In this document: piece after piece, positions 1 through 9,100 of the stretch | How positions within the stretch are numbered: position 1 is the first letter of the stretch | How the letters are laid out: every line of letters starts with the position of its first letter | Assembly (NCBI GenBank): GCA_947502305.1 | Contig: CANMZA010000001.1 | Span: 1,984,001 to 2,048,000, forward strand | DNA: 64,000 nucleotides | Reading direction: 5' to 3' | Source: an uncultured Erythrobacter sp. | GTDB lineage: Bacteria > Pseudomonadota > Alphaproteobacteria > Sphingomonadales > Sphingomonadaceae | Notes under the pieces: model-generated | What the model was told of the DNA's origin: nothing | Databases searched by the model: none | Seen by the model: the letters and a program-made list of their open reading frames with translations, nothing else | Made by a program: the position numbers and the translations under genes

Positions 1-416
1 TCCACCGTCTGCTGGATCATCTGCCTGCTGAGGAACCAGAACCCACGACTGAGAACACCCGCCGGATGATCGGCGCGGCTCAGGCTTTGCGCCTCGCCTT
101 GATGCAGCATATTTTCCTCAAAGCGGTGTCCATTCCTGTCTTTAGCCGCGCCAATGATGTCAGCCGCGAAGATGTGCTGGAAATGGTGTTCAGCCTGCGG
201 ATCGAAGACGCCTTGGCGCAATTGCGCAGGGCATTCCCGGTGCAATTCCCCTCGCCCAGCGATTTTGCGATGGATGCCCCGGCCGAATATCCCGATGCCT
301 CGGCCAGCGGCTATGCACAGATCGCCAGCGATTATATCGACCCGATCGACCGGGCCTATTCACTGATGCTGCGCCTGTCGGTGGCCATCGCGAACCAATT
401 TGGCGCGCACGGATAG
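1..416 (+). CDS. ppc: Phosphoenolpyruvate carboxylase, C-terminal fragment (5' end outside window)
   Basis: The reading frame is open from the left edge (codons begin at base 3) and stops at 414-416, so only about the last 137 residues are present. The segment reading LRLALMQHIFLKAVSIP, then a DVLEMVFSLRIEDALAQLRR stretch, resembles the C-terminal part of alphaproteobacterial PEP carboxylases. These make oxaloacetate from PEP and bicarbonate to refill the TCA cycle. The catalytic His, Lys and Arg motifs of the family would lie upstream, outside the window, so the call rests on tail similarity recognised by eye. The protein ends in GAHG, close to the usual NTG-type C-terminus. A palindromic element begins about 40 bases after the stop. 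Confidence 0.6.
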   Translation, partial: HRLLDHLPAEEPEPTTENTRRMIGAAQALRLALMQHIFLKAVSIPVFSRANDVSREDVLEMVFSLRIEDALAQLRRAFPVQFPSPSDFAMDAPAEYPDASASGYAQIASDYIDPIDRAYSLMLRLSVAIANQFGAHG

Positions 417-458
417 GGTTTTTGTGCGGGAGGTTTAGAGCCGGTGGCTCCGCTGTGC

Positions 459-637
459 CTTTTGCTGCGGGTGCCAAGCCACCCACTCCCGCACGTTTCG
501 TGTTCGCTTGCGCTCACATGCCAAGCCGCCCTCTCCCCCTCCCTTCCACCCTTTAGGATACAATTCCGGGTGGAAGGGAGGGGGAGAGGGTGGCTTGGCA
601 CCCGTAGCAAAGAACGCGCGGGGGAGCGGGCGGCTTG
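459..637. repeat. Palindromic repeat element A (32-bp arms, conserved loop)
   Basis: Two 32-base arms at 520-551 and 568-599 are inverted complements with one mismatch, which would be a G-U pair in RNA. They enclose a 16-base loop (TTTAGGATACAATTCC). A partial copy of the outer end, reading GGGTGCCAAGCCACCC, sits at 469-484, and a further degenerate end lies near 617-637. A second element at 10605-10684 has the same design and a matching loop in the opposite orientation. The rest of the 417-804 gap shows only the upstream region of the next gene. The element could act as a transcript-end hairpin for ppc, but it is longer and more conserved than a simple terminator. Confidence 0.75.
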
Positions 638-804
638 GCCCAAAGCGGATCGGCGCCCCAACCTACAAACTTTTACAAATTAACCTTTGCCCGCCCCCCG
701 TCCCCAGCAGGGACGCCGGCGCGTTAGTCACTGGCAGTTCACCGAAAAAGTGGCATAATGCCAGCATTGATAGACTGATTTGACAGGTTTGGGATTCTCG
801 TAAG

Positions 805-1716
805 ATGGCTTTTAACACTCTCAGGATCGCTGCATTTGCTGGGCTGGTCGCGCTTTCCGGCGGGGCAACTTTGGTAATGGCGCAAACGGCGGATGATGCC
901 GCCGACGCCGCAGCAGAGGTCGCCGCAGAAGCAGAAGCCGCCGCGATCCGCGCGATTGATCCGACCACGGGCGGCGCGTCGCTGGTTGTCGATCCTAGCC
1001 TGCCTCAACCCTATGATGTGCCTGCCACTGCGGTGGAAGATTTGCCGGAATTGCCGCCCGTTTCCGCGCCTGCGGTCACGCCTGGATTTGTCACACCCGG
1101 ATTTATCAGCGTCCCGGACGCAGTGTCCGCTTTGCCAGAGCCGTCAATCGCCCCGCCGCGCGGCCCGGCGGCACGGATGATTTCCAACCCGCTGGTTCAG
1201 GCCGTGCCTGAGCCTTCTTCAGCGCCAGCAGTAACGCCGGTCAGCGATGATCCGTTTGTGGTCAAAAGCATCCTGCCGATCGAAGGGACGATCCGTTACG
1301 GCGAATGGTTCTGGGACGAATCGCGGGCGCCTGCGACGGGCGAACTGGTTATGACCGTCGATCTGGATGCGCGCGTCATCAGCGTTTTCCGCGATGGCCA
1401 TGAAATCGGCACAGCGGTCGCTCTGCTGGGCACCACTTCGCACCCAACGCCGCTCGGAACCTTCCCGATCCTCACCAAGGAACGCGATAATGTTTCGGAG
1501 AAATACAACAATGCGCCGATGCCTTGGACGCTGCGTCTGACATGGGATGGGATCGCGATCCACGGTTCGCCTGTGCAAAACGGCTATGCCTCGCATGGCT
1601 GCATCGGGGTGCCTGATCCGTTTGCTGAAAAACTGTTCGAAATCGCCAAGCGCGGTGACAAAGTTGTGATCACCCGCGGTCAGATGATGACCATTGGCGA
1701 CAAAATCATGTCCTAA
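805..1716 (+). CDS. L,D-transpeptidase (YkuD domain), exported
   Basis: This 303-residue protein has an N-terminal signal peptide (hydrophobic stretch ending near AMAQ, residues 22-26). An Ala/Pro-rich linker follows to about residue 150, then a C-terminal YkuD domain. The signature is visible as HGSPVQNGYASHGCIGV, with the catalytic cysteine at residue 266 in SHGC. The family cross-links peptidoglycan 3-3 or attaches proteins to it, working in the periplasm. The ATG at 805 is chosen because the signal peptide starts directly from it. It converges with tilS, with only 9 bases between the stops. The exact substrate cannot be read from the sequence. Confidence 0.85.
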   Translation: MAFNTLRIAAFAGLVALSGGATLVMAQTADDAADAAAEVAAEAEAAAIRAIDPTTGGASLVVDPSLPQPYDVPATAVEDLPELPPVSAPAVTPGFVTPGFISVPDAVSALPEPSIAPPRGPAARMISNPLVQAVPEPSSAPAVTPVSDDPFVVKSILPIEGTIRYGEWFWDESRAPATGELVMTVDLDARVISVFRDGHEIGTAVALLGTTSHPTPLGTFPILTKERDNVSEKYNNAPMPWTLRLTWDGIAIHGSPVQNGYASHGCIGVPDPFAEKLFEIAKRGDKVVITRGQMMTIGDKIMS

Positions 1717-1725
1717 TACGGGGTG

Positions 1726-2709
1726 TTAATGGGTTTTTCTGGCCGGTTCTGGAGAGAACCGCCAGACCCGCATTTCCACGCCCACTTTTGCGATTTTTTC
1801 GGTGCTGGCCGTGATCAGCACGCCGCTCAACGACGCATTCTGCCCGCGCCACAGCCGATCCGCGGCGCGTCCCGCTTCGCTGCGGGTCGCGCGCCCGCCT
1901 AGCTCATCGATGATCCGGCACACAGTTTCGATTTGAATGACCCGCGGAACATTGGCGTAATATCGGTAAGTCGGCGCCTCCGCCCCCTCTTCGCGCGACA
2001 CCATCTCTTCCCAGTCAATCTGCGCATACCATTCCAGCGCCCGCCAACCCTCGGCCAAATGCCCTGCACTGGCAGAAAGCGCCTGAGCATCCAGCCAATC
2101 ATGCTCCGCCAAATGATCCCGAACCCGCACCCGGTCAAATGCTGGATTGGTGTTGGAAGGATCACGGATTGGCGTGACCCCTGCGTCAATGACAAGCGCC
2201 TCCAATTGCGCTTTGCGCGCCCACAGCAGGGGCCGGATGAGGGGAATTTCTGTCTCTGGAATATTCCCCCAAGCCCGCACCCCAGCCAGCCCGGCGAGCC
2301 CGCTGCCGCGCGCCAATCGCATCAACAATGTTTCGGCCTGATCATCGGCATGATGCGCCGTCGCGACCGCGCCGATCCCCTCTTTCTGCGCCCAGGAACC
2401 AATCGCTGTATAGCGTGCCTCGCGCGCCTTTGCCTGAACATTGCCGGGCGGCACTTTCACCGTCTGCGCCGTGAAAGCCACGCTGAGTTCCGCGCAGATA
2501 TTGCGGACCATAGCGACTTCGCTCGCCGCTTCCGGGCGCAGGCCGTGATCGATGCTGATGACGGCAATGTCGCCCGCAAAAGCTGCGTGAGCCAAGAGCA
2601 GCAGCGCCAAACTATCCGGCCCGCCCGAAACTGCTAAGCCGAGGGGGGCCAATCCATGTGAGGATGCACCATCCCCGCCCCGATCTTGCGGCGGCCACAG
2701 CGCATCCAC
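1726..2709 (-). CDS. tilS: tRNA(Ile)-lysidine synthase TilS
   Basis: TilS uses ATP and lysine to convert C34 of the CAU anticodon of tRNA-Ile to lysidine. The PP-loop motif SGGPDS is at residues 28-33, followed by SIDHGLRPEA and, further on, TAHHADDQAETLLMRL, all typical of the family. The length of 327 residues suits the shorter TilS forms. The start is uncertain: the only standard in-frame start after the upstream stop codon is a GTG at 2709. It has no clear ribosome binding site beyond an adjacent GAAGAG. The frame stays open for roughly 30 codons upstream, so a rare CTG start is possible. It lies 96 bases downstream of cpoB on the same strand, probably in the same transcript. Confidence 0.88.
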   Translation of the reverse strand: MDALWPPQDRGGDGASSHGLAPLGLAVSGGPDSLALLLLAHAAFAGDIAVISIDHGLRPEAASEVAMVRNICAELSVAFTAQTVKVPPGNVQAKAREARYTAIGSWAQKEGIGAVATAHHADDQAETLLMRLARGSGLAGLAGVRAWGNIPETEIPLIRPLLWARKAQLEALVIDAGVTPIRDPSNTNPAFDRVRVRDHLAEHDWLDAQALSASAGHLAEGWRALEWYAQIDWEEMVSREEGAEAPTYRYYANVPRVIQIETVCRIIDELGGRATRSEAGRAADRLWRGQNASLSGVLITASTEKIAKVGVEMRVWRFSPEPARKTH

Positions 2710-2805
2710 CTCTTCGCAGAAACGCGCGATCAGGTCAGGATCAATCCCGTCAGTGTCAATTGGCGTGTCGATTGGCGTATCAATCAGCGATTCCCCGCTT
2801 TGGTC

Positions 2806-3843
2806 TTACTCGCAAGTGATGCTGCGCAAATTGCTTTCATATTGATCGGCCAAACGGCCCGATGCGACCGCCGGATAGGTATCGCCAAATTCAGCCAAGG
2901 CGATGCAGGCGCGGCGTGTGTCTTCCATCGCGATCATGCTCTCTGCCAGATACAGCAAGCTGTCAGGTGCGCGGCGCGCCGTGCGGTCGGCCTGATAATT
3001 GCGCAAGAACCAACGCGCGGCCTCTTGCGGCATGCCATCATCCAGAAACGCACGGCCAAGCAGATTGCGGCCATAGGTCAGGCGGAAATGTTCGGGATAA
3101 TCTTCGACATAAGAAGCCAGCTGTTGGCGTGCCTCTGGGAAGAAACCGGCATTCCACAGGCGGAAACCATAGGAATATTCATCATCGCCCGCATCGTCCG
3201 TTTGCGGTTTGGTGATCTCTTGTACGGCGGCCAGACGCTCAGGCGTTGGCCCCGTAGCAGTGCCGGTCCCAGCGCCAGTAGCGGATGCCGTGTCTTGCGA
3301 AGTGCCGCTTGCCGTGCCGCCCGTATCGCTGCCCGTCATTGCCGACAAATTGGTGTCCGTTGCGCCCGTAGCTGCGCCTGTGCCAGCGCCAGCCCCCGTC
3401 GCCGGGGCAGAGCCACGGCTTTCCAAAGCCGACACCCGCACATCCAGCCCGCTCAGCGAATTGGTGTTTTCTTCTGTCAAAGCGGTGAGGCGCTGAAGCT
3501 GAGTTTCCAAAGCATCAAGCCGCGCCAGAATATCCGTGACCGCCGTGGTCGAAGGAGCCGCCGTGCCCGATGCGCGGTTGGTGCCAGCATTGCCCGCCCC
3601 ATTGGATGAAATTTGCGGTTCAAAAAAGCGCCCATCGCCGCCCGGAAAAACGGTGCGTTGCAAGGCGCGGATTTCGGCCTCTGCCCGGCGCAATCGCGCC
3701 TCTGTGTCATCTTGCGCCATCGCAGGCACTGGCGTGGTCGCCACCACTGCGGCGCACACAAATGCGCCCAGTGCCGGGGTGAAAACGCGCAGTTTACCGG
3801 CCAGTTTGACCAAAGGTTTCGCGGGTGATTTTTCAGGGCTCAT
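2806..3843 (-). CDS. cpoB: CpoB/YbgF-like periplasmic TPR protein
   Basis: CpoB proteins link the Tol-Pal envelope machinery to peptidoglycan synthesis at division. The ATG at 3843 is preferred over longer readings: it follows GGGAG about 9 bases upstream and opens directly into a signal peptide (cleavage after AMA, residue 43). An N-terminal coiled coil follows (TEARLRRAEAEIRALQRT), then a long Thr/Gly/Ala-rich linker to about residue 225. The C-terminal part carries TPR-like helices (FRLWNAGFFPEARQQLASYV; YGRNLLGRAFLDDGMPQEAA). The variable linker is unusually long. Neither tolB nor pal is in the window, so the functional name rests on the coiled-coil plus TPR architecture. Confidence 0.75.
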   Translation of the reverse strand: MSPEKSPAKPLVKLAGKLRVFTPALGAFVCAAVVATTPVPAMAQDDTEARLRRAEAEIRALQRTVFPGGDGRFFEPQISSNGAGNAGTNRASGTAAPSTTAVTDILARLDALETQLQRLTALTEENTNSLSGLDVRVSALESRGSAPATGAGAGTGAATGATDTNLSAMTGSDTGGTASGTSQDTASATGAGTGTATGPTPERLAAVQEITKPQTDDAGDDEYSYGFRLWNAGFFPEARQQLASYVEDYPEHFRLTYGRNLLGRAFLDDGMPQEAARWFLRNYQADRTARRAPDSLLYLAESMIAMEDTRRACIALAEFGDTYPAVASGRLADQYESNLRSITCE

Positions 3844-4018
3844 GTCAGGTCGGGCTCCCGTTTCGGACATTGAAAGCGTGTTGCGGAACAAACTTGCCGC
3901 ACCACACATGAATATGGCTAGAATCTGTGCCGAAGCCCCCGCATCAAGTCGACCCCGCAAAGTGACTTATCGGGGGAATGCGCCCGAATTTAGGGTGAGC
4001 GCCTGTCAGGCGGCCCGC

Positions 4019-4900
4019 TTAATTGTTGGCAGTTGGCGGACTAGATGCTGGATTACCCGTCGAAACTGCCACACGCGCCAGCAAGGCATCGGCGGAAACA
4101 GGGGTATCGCCCATCGTAATCGGTTCATCGGCGAGTTTGGGCACAGCCTGCCCGCCAATTGTGATCGAAAACGCATCGGGCCGCCCGGTGTTGATCCGCG
4201 GGTCAACCGTGCCGGTCGGCAATTCAAAACGGTCACCGCTTGCCATTTGCGCCTCAAACAGACGTTCGCCGCCATCTTCGTAGAACCGCACCCACACGCC
4301 GTCTTCCAATGCAGTGAAGACAACTTGGCCGCCAGTTACATTTGCCGCATTCTCACTAGCGCCATCGCTTACGCTTCCCGCACCGCCTGCTGCTGCGACG
4401 TCAGCGGCATCCTCTGACGCCTCATCACTGCCTGCAATCAAAGAGGCCGGATCCGCGCCCGCGCCAAAATAGGTGCTGGCAAAGGCGATGACGCCCGCGA
4501 TCAAGATGAGAGCCGCAAAGCCGCCAAACCAAGCAAGGCCAGCCGACGGCAATTTGGCCGGATCGCCCGGCTCCATCCCGCCAGCCATCGCCGATGCGCG
4601 CGCCTGTCCATCGGCCAATTCTTCGCGCACCAACACCGCGATTTCCTCTGGATCAAGATCGACGCTGCGGGCGTAAGTTTTGGCGAAACCAATCGCGTAA
4701 GTGCGCGAGGGCAACGTGTCATATTCGCCGGTTTCGATCGCCTGTAGGTGGCGGACAGGAATGCGGGTTTCCGCCGCAATATGCGCCAGCTCCAACCGCT
4801 TAACCTCGCGTGCGGCGCTGAGGCGAGCGCCAGCGGTTTCCGGCGCTGCTTCAACAGGCTCGGTCAGCTCTTCGGCAGTGCTGTCCACTTCGCTATCCAT
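4019..4900 (-). CDS. RodZ-like helix-turn-helix membrane protein
   Basis: The protein is about 293 residues. A cytoplasmic Cro/CI-type HTH covers roughly residues 20-85 (ARLSAAREVKRLELAHIAAE, then YAIGFAKTYARSVDLD). One transmembrane helix follows (WFGGFAALILIAGVIAFAS, about 120-140), then a periplasmic region ending in a DUF4115-like domain (VWVRFYEDGGERLFEAQMAS). This is the RodZ layout, in which the HTH docks onto MreB and helps maintain cell shape. An alternative GTG start at 4912 adds four residues; the ATG at 4900 sits behind a GGGG stretch. It lies between ptsP and cpoB on the same strand, a grouping that fits envelope maintenance. Confidence 0.75.
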   Translation of the reverse strand: MDSEVDSTAEELTEPVEAAPETAGARLSAAREVKRLELAHIAAETRIPVRHLQAIETGEYDTLPSRTYAIGFAKTYARSVDLDPEEIAVLVREELADGQARASAMAGGMEPGDPAKLPSAGLAWFGGFAALILIAGVIAFASTYFGAGADPASLIAGSDEASEDAADVAAAGGAGSVSDGASENAANVTGGQVVFTALEDGVWVRFYEDGGERLFEAQMASGDRFELPTGTVDPRINTGRPDAFSITIGGQAVPKLADEPITMGDTPVSADALLARVAVSTGNPASSPPTANN

Positions 4901-5040
4901 GACCCCATCCACTTTTTCGTGGTTTTTGTAATTTCTTCACTATGACCTTTGAAGCCCCCCGGCTTACCAGCTGTCAAGGGAACGCCGCCCAAATTCGCGT
5001 AAAATCGTGTAATCGCAGCCGAAACGAGCCGCAATTGGGG

Positions 5041-7317
5041 TTAATCGGTTTCGATACCCCGTTCATCCGCCCACGAACTCAGTCTAGCCCGCAGATCAAC
5101 CTCCGGCTCAGCGAGCCATTCGGTCATCGCTTTGCTGAGTTCATCAAGGTCAACTTTGCGCACCAATTCCTTGATCGGGCCTACCGCAGCCGGGGTGATC
5201 GACAGCCGCCGGAACCCAATCGCCAGCAGCGCCAGCGCCTCCAATCGGCGTCCGCCCATTTCGCCGCAAACGCCCAATTCCACATTGCTGCCGACGGTCG
5301 AGCGGACCACGCGGCTCAGGAACCGCAGGATTGCGACGCTGAGCCAATCATAGCGTTCCGCTAGAGCCGGATTGCCGCGATCGGCGGCGAAGAGAAATTG
5401 CGTCAAATCATTGGTGCCAACCGACAAAAACGACAATTTCGGGATCAACACATCCAGAACTTCCGCGAGCGCTGGGACCTCAAGCATCGCGCCATATCGA
5501 ACATGTTCGGGCACCATTTTCTTCTTTGAGCGCAGCAGCGCCAGCTGATCCTCGAACACCGCTTTCGCTGCGTCAAATTCCCACGGTTCGGACACCATCG
5601 GGAACATCACATAAAGCGCCCTGCCCGCTGCTGCCTCTAACAAAGCGCGCGCCTGCACTTTCATCAAACCTTCGCGGTGCAGCGCCAGCCGCAAGGCGCG
5701 CCAACCCATTGCCGGGTTTTCATCATTCGCGGCAATGTCGGAGGTCAAATAAGGGACCGCCTTGTCACCGCCAATATCGACGGTGCGAAAGATCACCGGC
5801 TTATCGCCAGCCGCATCCAGCACATCGCGGTAAAGCCGCAATTGCCGCTCTCTTTGCGGGAGCGTGGCGGAAACGAGGAATTGAAATTCGGTCCGAAACA
5901 GGCCGACGCCATCCGCTCCGCTTAGCGCCAACGAGCTCATATCATCGCGCAGGCCTGCATTCATCATCACCTGAATGCGGGTGCCGCAGCGCGTGAACGG
6001 TTCGACATCGCGTAGCCGCGCATAGGCCGCCTGTTTCTCACGCGATTTGGCGAAACGTTGCGCAAAGGCATCTGCGACTTGCGCCGATGGCCGTACGGTG
6101 GCGCTGGCCTCTCCTGCATCGAGCAGGATTTCATCCCCTTCGCGGATAATCCCGCGCAGGCTTTTCGCGCGGCCGATCACCGGGACCCCCATCGCGCGCG
6201 CCACAATCACGACATGCGCAGTCAGCGATCCTTCTTCGAGGATCACGCCTTTTAGCCGCCTTTTGTCATATTCAAGCAGTTCTGCCGGGCCGAGATTGCG
6301 CGCAATCAAGATCGTGTCTTTGCGCAAACCTTGCTGCGCCGCTGTGCCAAGCTGGCCGGAAACAATCCGCAGCAAACGGTTGGCCAGATCTTCCAAATCA
6401 TGCATCCGGTCCGCCAGCAGCGGATCGTCAATCTCGCGCATCCGCATCCGGGTGTGTTGCTGGACCCGCTCAATCGCGGCCTCTGCCGTCAGGCCGCTAT
6501 CAATCGCTTCGTTGATGCGGCGCGACCACCCTTCATCATAGGCGAACATTTTATAGGTTTCGAGCACCTCTTCATGCTCTCCGCCCGCGCCAAATTCGGC
6601 TTGCCCCGCCAGCGTGTCGATCTGTTCGCGCATTTTATCGAAGGCGCGGTAAACCCGTTCCCGCTCGGCCTCGATATCGTCGGCCACAACCTGAGTGATT
6701 TGCACGCGCGGTTGGTGATAAGCGGCGATGCCAGCGCCCAATCCTTTTACCAAAGTCAGGCCATTGATCGTTTGCGAACCCGACATTGCTGGGGTCAGGC
6801 CCAGAGCCTCTTCTTCATCGACCAATTCGGCATTGGTGATCAATTCAGACAGGACCATCGCGGTCGTTTGCAACGCCTCGATCTCAATCTCTTCATACCG
6901 GCGCGGGTCAACATGTTGAACGCACAAAACGCCTACCGCACGTTCGCGGTAAACAATCGGGACGCCGGCAAAGGAGTGATATTGTTCCTCGCCCGTTTCC
7001 GGCCGGTATTGAAAATCGGGATGCGCTTTTGCTTCGGCGAGGTTGAGCATCGCCGCCTGATCCGCGATCACGCCGGTCAAACCTTCGCCAATCGCCATGC
7101 GGGTGACGTGAACCGCGCTCTGATTAAGGCCGCGCGTCGCGTACAGTTCCAGCATCCCTTCCCTGAGAAGGTAGATTGAGCACACTTCTGAGGTCAGGCT
7201 TTCGCCGATAATCTCGACGACCTGATCCAGCTTGCCCTGCGCATGCAGGCGCGACGCCATAACCTCGTGCAAACGGGTTAAGATCTGACGAGCAGAGTCG
7301 GAAGCGGCGGCGGTCAT
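5041..7317 (-). CDS. ptsP: PTS-Ntr enzyme I (PEP-protein phosphotransferase)
   Basis: PtsP takes phosphate from PEP and passes it to NPr, starting the nitrogen-related PTS cascade that regulates rather than transports. The 758-residue length and domain order fit. A GAF sensor domain covers about residues 1-160 (GEGLTGVIADQAAMLNLAEA). The enzyme I N-terminal part has the phosphorylated histidine at residue 368 in SLTAHVVIVARAMGVPVIG. A C-terminal PEP-binding barrel follows (DGVGLFRTEFQFL, VGTNDLTQFLFAADRGN, GVCGEMGG). NPr and EIIA-Ntr genes are not in the window. The start codon has no strong ribosome binding site, so a shorter N-terminus from a nearby methionine is possible. Confidence 0.93.
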   Translation of the reverse strand: MTAAASDSARQILTRLHEVMASRLHAQGKLDQVVEIIGESLTSEVCSIYLLREGMLELYATRGLNQSAVHVTRMAIGEGLTGVIADQAAMLNLAEAKAHPDFQYRPETGEEQYHSFAGVPIVYRERAVGVLCVQHVDPRRYEEIEIEALQTTAMVLSELITNAELVDEEEALGLTPAMSGSQTINGLTLVKGLGAGIAAYHQPRVQITQVVADDIEAERERVYRAFDKMREQIDTLAGQAEFGAGGEHEEVLETYKMFAYDEGWSRRINEAIDSGLTAEAAIERVQQHTRMRMREIDDPLLADRMHDLEDLANRLLRIVSGQLGTAAQQGLRKDTILIARNLGPAELLEYDKRRLKGVILEEGSLTAHVVIVARAMGVPVIGRAKSLRGIIREGDEILLDAGEASATVRPSAQVADAFAQRFAKSREKQAAYARLRDVEPFTRCGTRIQVMMNAGLRDDMSSLALSGADGVGLFRTEFQFLVSATLPQRERQLRLYRDVLDAAGDKPVIFRTVDIGGDKAVPYLTSDIAANDENPAMGWRALRLALHREGLMKVQARALLEAAAGRALYVMFPMVSEPWEFDAAKAVFEDQLALLRSKKKMVPEHVRYGAMLEVPALAEVLDVLIPKLSFLSVGTNDLTQFLFAADRGNPALAERYDWLSVAILRFLSRVVRSTVGSNVELGVCGEMGGRRLEALALLAIGFRRLSITPAAVGPIKELVRKVDLDELSKAMTEWLAEPEVDLRARLSSWADERGIETD

Positions 7318-7390
7318 TATTGCTATGGCCTAGGGTCCAGCGCGCCGTTCTGCAATGGTGCTGGAATGGGAAGGTGGTTGGAAGCGGCGT

Positions 7391-7579
7391 CTAAGAGCGC
7401 GCGATCTCTTCTTTTAATCGCAATTTTTGCTTTTTGATTTCTTGGACCATCGCCGCATTGGGGATCGGGCGGGCTTGTTCATCGCGCAATTGCGCCTCTA
7501 GCCCGGCATGTTTCGATTGGAGAGCATCCACGTGGGGTGATGCTGTTGTTGCTGAGCCTGAAAGTGAGGTTTGGGCCAT
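7391..7579 (-). CDS. YdcH-like DUF465 small protein
   Basis: This 62-residue, highly charged helical protein has the DUF465 ending pattern IKKQKLRLKEEIARS. The function of the family is unknown; members are small helical hairpins common in alphaproteobacteria. The ATG follows AAAGGAGAA, a strong ribosome binding site. A second DUF465 gene is transcribed away from it at 7996. The two share the K-K-x-K-L-R-L-K core, so they are probably ancient paralogues. Confidence 0.8.
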   Translation of the reverse strand: MAQTSLSGSATTASPHVDALQSKHAGLEAQLRDEQARPIPNAAMVQEIKKQKLRLKEEIARS

Positions 7580-7995
7580 ATGCGTTCTCCTTTAAAGAAG
7601 CGGGGAGCGCGCAATATCGACAATGTCCAAATCATCGAAATCGGCCCCCGCGGATTATGCGGCGTGGGCGACTCGGCCATTAGGGCGGCCGGGCCGCTGG
7701 AATTGAATTGATCACATCAAAGACGATTTGCAAAGGGCCGATTGCACCCGCGCGCGGTGCTGCCGTGCATTTTTGCGGCGGGCCGCCCTGTGAGACGGAG
7801 CGCACCTCGTTACAGTGCCTAGCAACGCGGAAAGGATGAAATGGGGGCAGGAGTGAGGGCTGGAGCGAAAGCGGCGAGTGATCGACCCGCCATCCTGCAC
7901 AATCTGCGCAAAATGGCATGGCGGCGCGGCAGATTTTGCCGCATGGGTGCGGGGATAGCGGATCAGAATCGGGTTTGAGGCGAGAATTTGCAAAA
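7580..7995. other. Intergenic region between the divergent DUF465 genes
   Basis: About 416 bases separate the two divergent small genes. Apart from the ribosome binding site of the leftward gene, I see no convincing reading frame, long palindrome or promoter pair. It presumably holds both promoters. Confidence 0.5.
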
Positions 7996-8193
7996 ATGAA
8001 TGAGCAAGAGCTTCAGAAACGCGGCGAATTGCTGCGCTCAGAACACCGCGATCTTGATGCGGCGATTGTCGCTTTGACCGAAGCGGGTTCGACCGACCAG
8101 CTGCAAATCGCGCGGCTGAAGAAGCGCAAGCTGCGGCTTAAAGATCAGATTTCGATGATCGAGGATGCGTTGTTGCCGGATATTATCGCGTAA
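7996..8193 (+). CDS. YdcH-like DUF465 small protein
   Basis: A 65-residue helical protein beginning MNEQELQKRGELLRSEHRDL and ending in a charged core, ARLKKRKLRLKDQISMIEDA, that marks DUF465. The frame is open further upstream, but the ATG at 7996 is chosen because DUF465 proteins begin just before this first helix and the upstream codons show no family pattern. It is followed closely by GC-rich hairpins, so it is probably a monocistronic gene. Confidence 0.78.
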   Translation: MNEQELQKRGELLRSEHRDLDAAIVALTEAGSTDQLQIARLKKRKLRLKDQISMIEDALLPDIIA

Positions 8194-8198
8194 TGTGT

Positions 8199-8333
8199 TG
8201 CGCGTTTTTGTTTGCGCGCCCCATCCGGGGCGCGATTTCCTCGCGCCTGCGGCGCTGCGGGCGGGCGGTCGCCCTTGCGGTCGCTGCGCGACCGAGGGTT
8301 TTTTTGCGCGCGTTTTCGTTTGCGCAGCCCATC
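8199..8333. repeat. Imperfect direct repeat flanking GC-rich hairpins
   Basis: Bases around 8199-8226 and 8304-8333 repeat the pattern TTGCGCG-TTTT-GTTTGCGC-CCCATC with small differences. Between them are two compact hairpins: CGCGCCCC/GGGGCGCG (8215-8222 and 8227-8234) and GGTCGC/GCGACC (8279-8293). The arrangement looks like a duplicated transcript-end region. The remainder of the gap up to 8543 holds the hairpin at 8446-8466 and no gene that I can support. Confidence 0.5.
8279..8305 (+). terminator. Rho-independent terminator
   Basis: Stem GGTCGC / GCGACC with a three-base loop is followed by GAGGG and seven T residues on the plus strand. It lies about 85 bases after the DUF465 gene stop at 8193 and would end that transcript. 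Confidence 0.65.
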
Positions 8334-8445
8334 TCTTTCCGACCGAGCTCCGTCTCTAAGAATTGCGACTGGTCTTGGGGCTTCATCGCTTGCCTAGACC
8401 GCTTCGCCGCCGGGTTGCGTGTTGAAACTTTGCGTTAAGAAACGG

Positions 8446-8466
8446 CCCGTATTGTTCCGATACGGG
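8446..8466. other. Perfect 7-bp hairpin upstream of the RcdA-like gene
   Basis: CCCGTAT and ATACGGG are separated by seven bases (TGTTCCG). A run of A follows at 8472-8478, which would be a T run before the hairpin on the minus strand, so it is not a clean plus-strand terminator. It may be an operator or leader structure for the gene at 8544. Confidence 0.4.
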
Positions 8467-8543
8467 ACGCTAAAAAAACATCACCGGATAGTAACCATAG
8501 ACCGCTGGTCACGCGGCCGAATGGAGCATAGCGTTTGCGCCCT

Positions 8544-9041
8544 ATGGCACGGACAACCAATCTTTCTCGCCCAATCATTGAGGCGCTTTATACCGAGGCA
8601 TTGATCCTTGCGGATGACGTGCGCGCGGTTTTCGCCTTGGGCATTCGCGGATCAGACTTTGATCCAAATGACAGTAAAGATGGTGGTCCTGAGATTGGCG
8701 ACAACACCACCGTGCGGCTGGCGCTTTCGACCGAGGGGCTCAAAACCACCACGCGCATGATGCATGTGCTGGCATGGCTGCTCAACCAACGCGCGTTTTT
8801 CTCAGGCGAACTGAGCGAGGGGCAGGTTTTACGCAATGGCACATTGCCTGCGGACCGCGACGCTGATCCAAAAGCGCTGAGCGCGCTGGAGCCGGAAACC
8901 TGCGAATTGATCCATGAGACAATTCGTTTGCATGGCCGCATTGCGCGCCTTGATGAAGCATGGCGCAGCGGTTTTGAAATGGCATCCCCCGCCCGCGCGA
9001 TCCATTCTCGACTAGAGCGGCGCTTGGGCGATTTGGCCTGA
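8544..9041 (+). CDS. DUF1465 / RcdA-like protein
   Basis: A 165-residue all-helical protein with no signal peptide. The pattern (SRPIIEALYTEALILADDVR near the start; TRMMHVLAWLLNQRAFFSGE in the middle; DEAWRSGFEMASPARAIHSR near the end) is that of alphaproteobacterial DUF1465. That family includes Caulobacter RcdA, a ClpXP adaptor needed for timed CtrA proteolysis. The family link is from memory and moderately secure; whether this copy acts on CtrA is inference. The ATG at 8544 is chosen over a TTG three codons earlier. No strong ribosome binding site is visible. Confidence 0.7.
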   Translation: MARTTNLSRPIIEALYTEALILADDVRAVFALGIRGSDFDPNDSKDGGPEIGDNTTVRLALSTEGLKTTTRMMHVLAWLLNQRAFFSGELSEGQVLRNGTLPADRDADPKALSALEPETCELIHETIRLHGRIARLDEAWRSGFEMASPARAIHSRLERRLGDLA

Positions 9042-9100
9042 GTTTTTCTAGGCGCGGCTGATTTATGCGTGCCTCATACGCGCCCTCACCCGCCGCAATC

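Noticed and set aside
2686..3609. Long plus-strand frame opposite tilS and cpoB
   Set aside because: It runs antisense across two well-supported genes, is rich in Arg/Ala typical of GC-rich shadow frames, and lacks a start signal.
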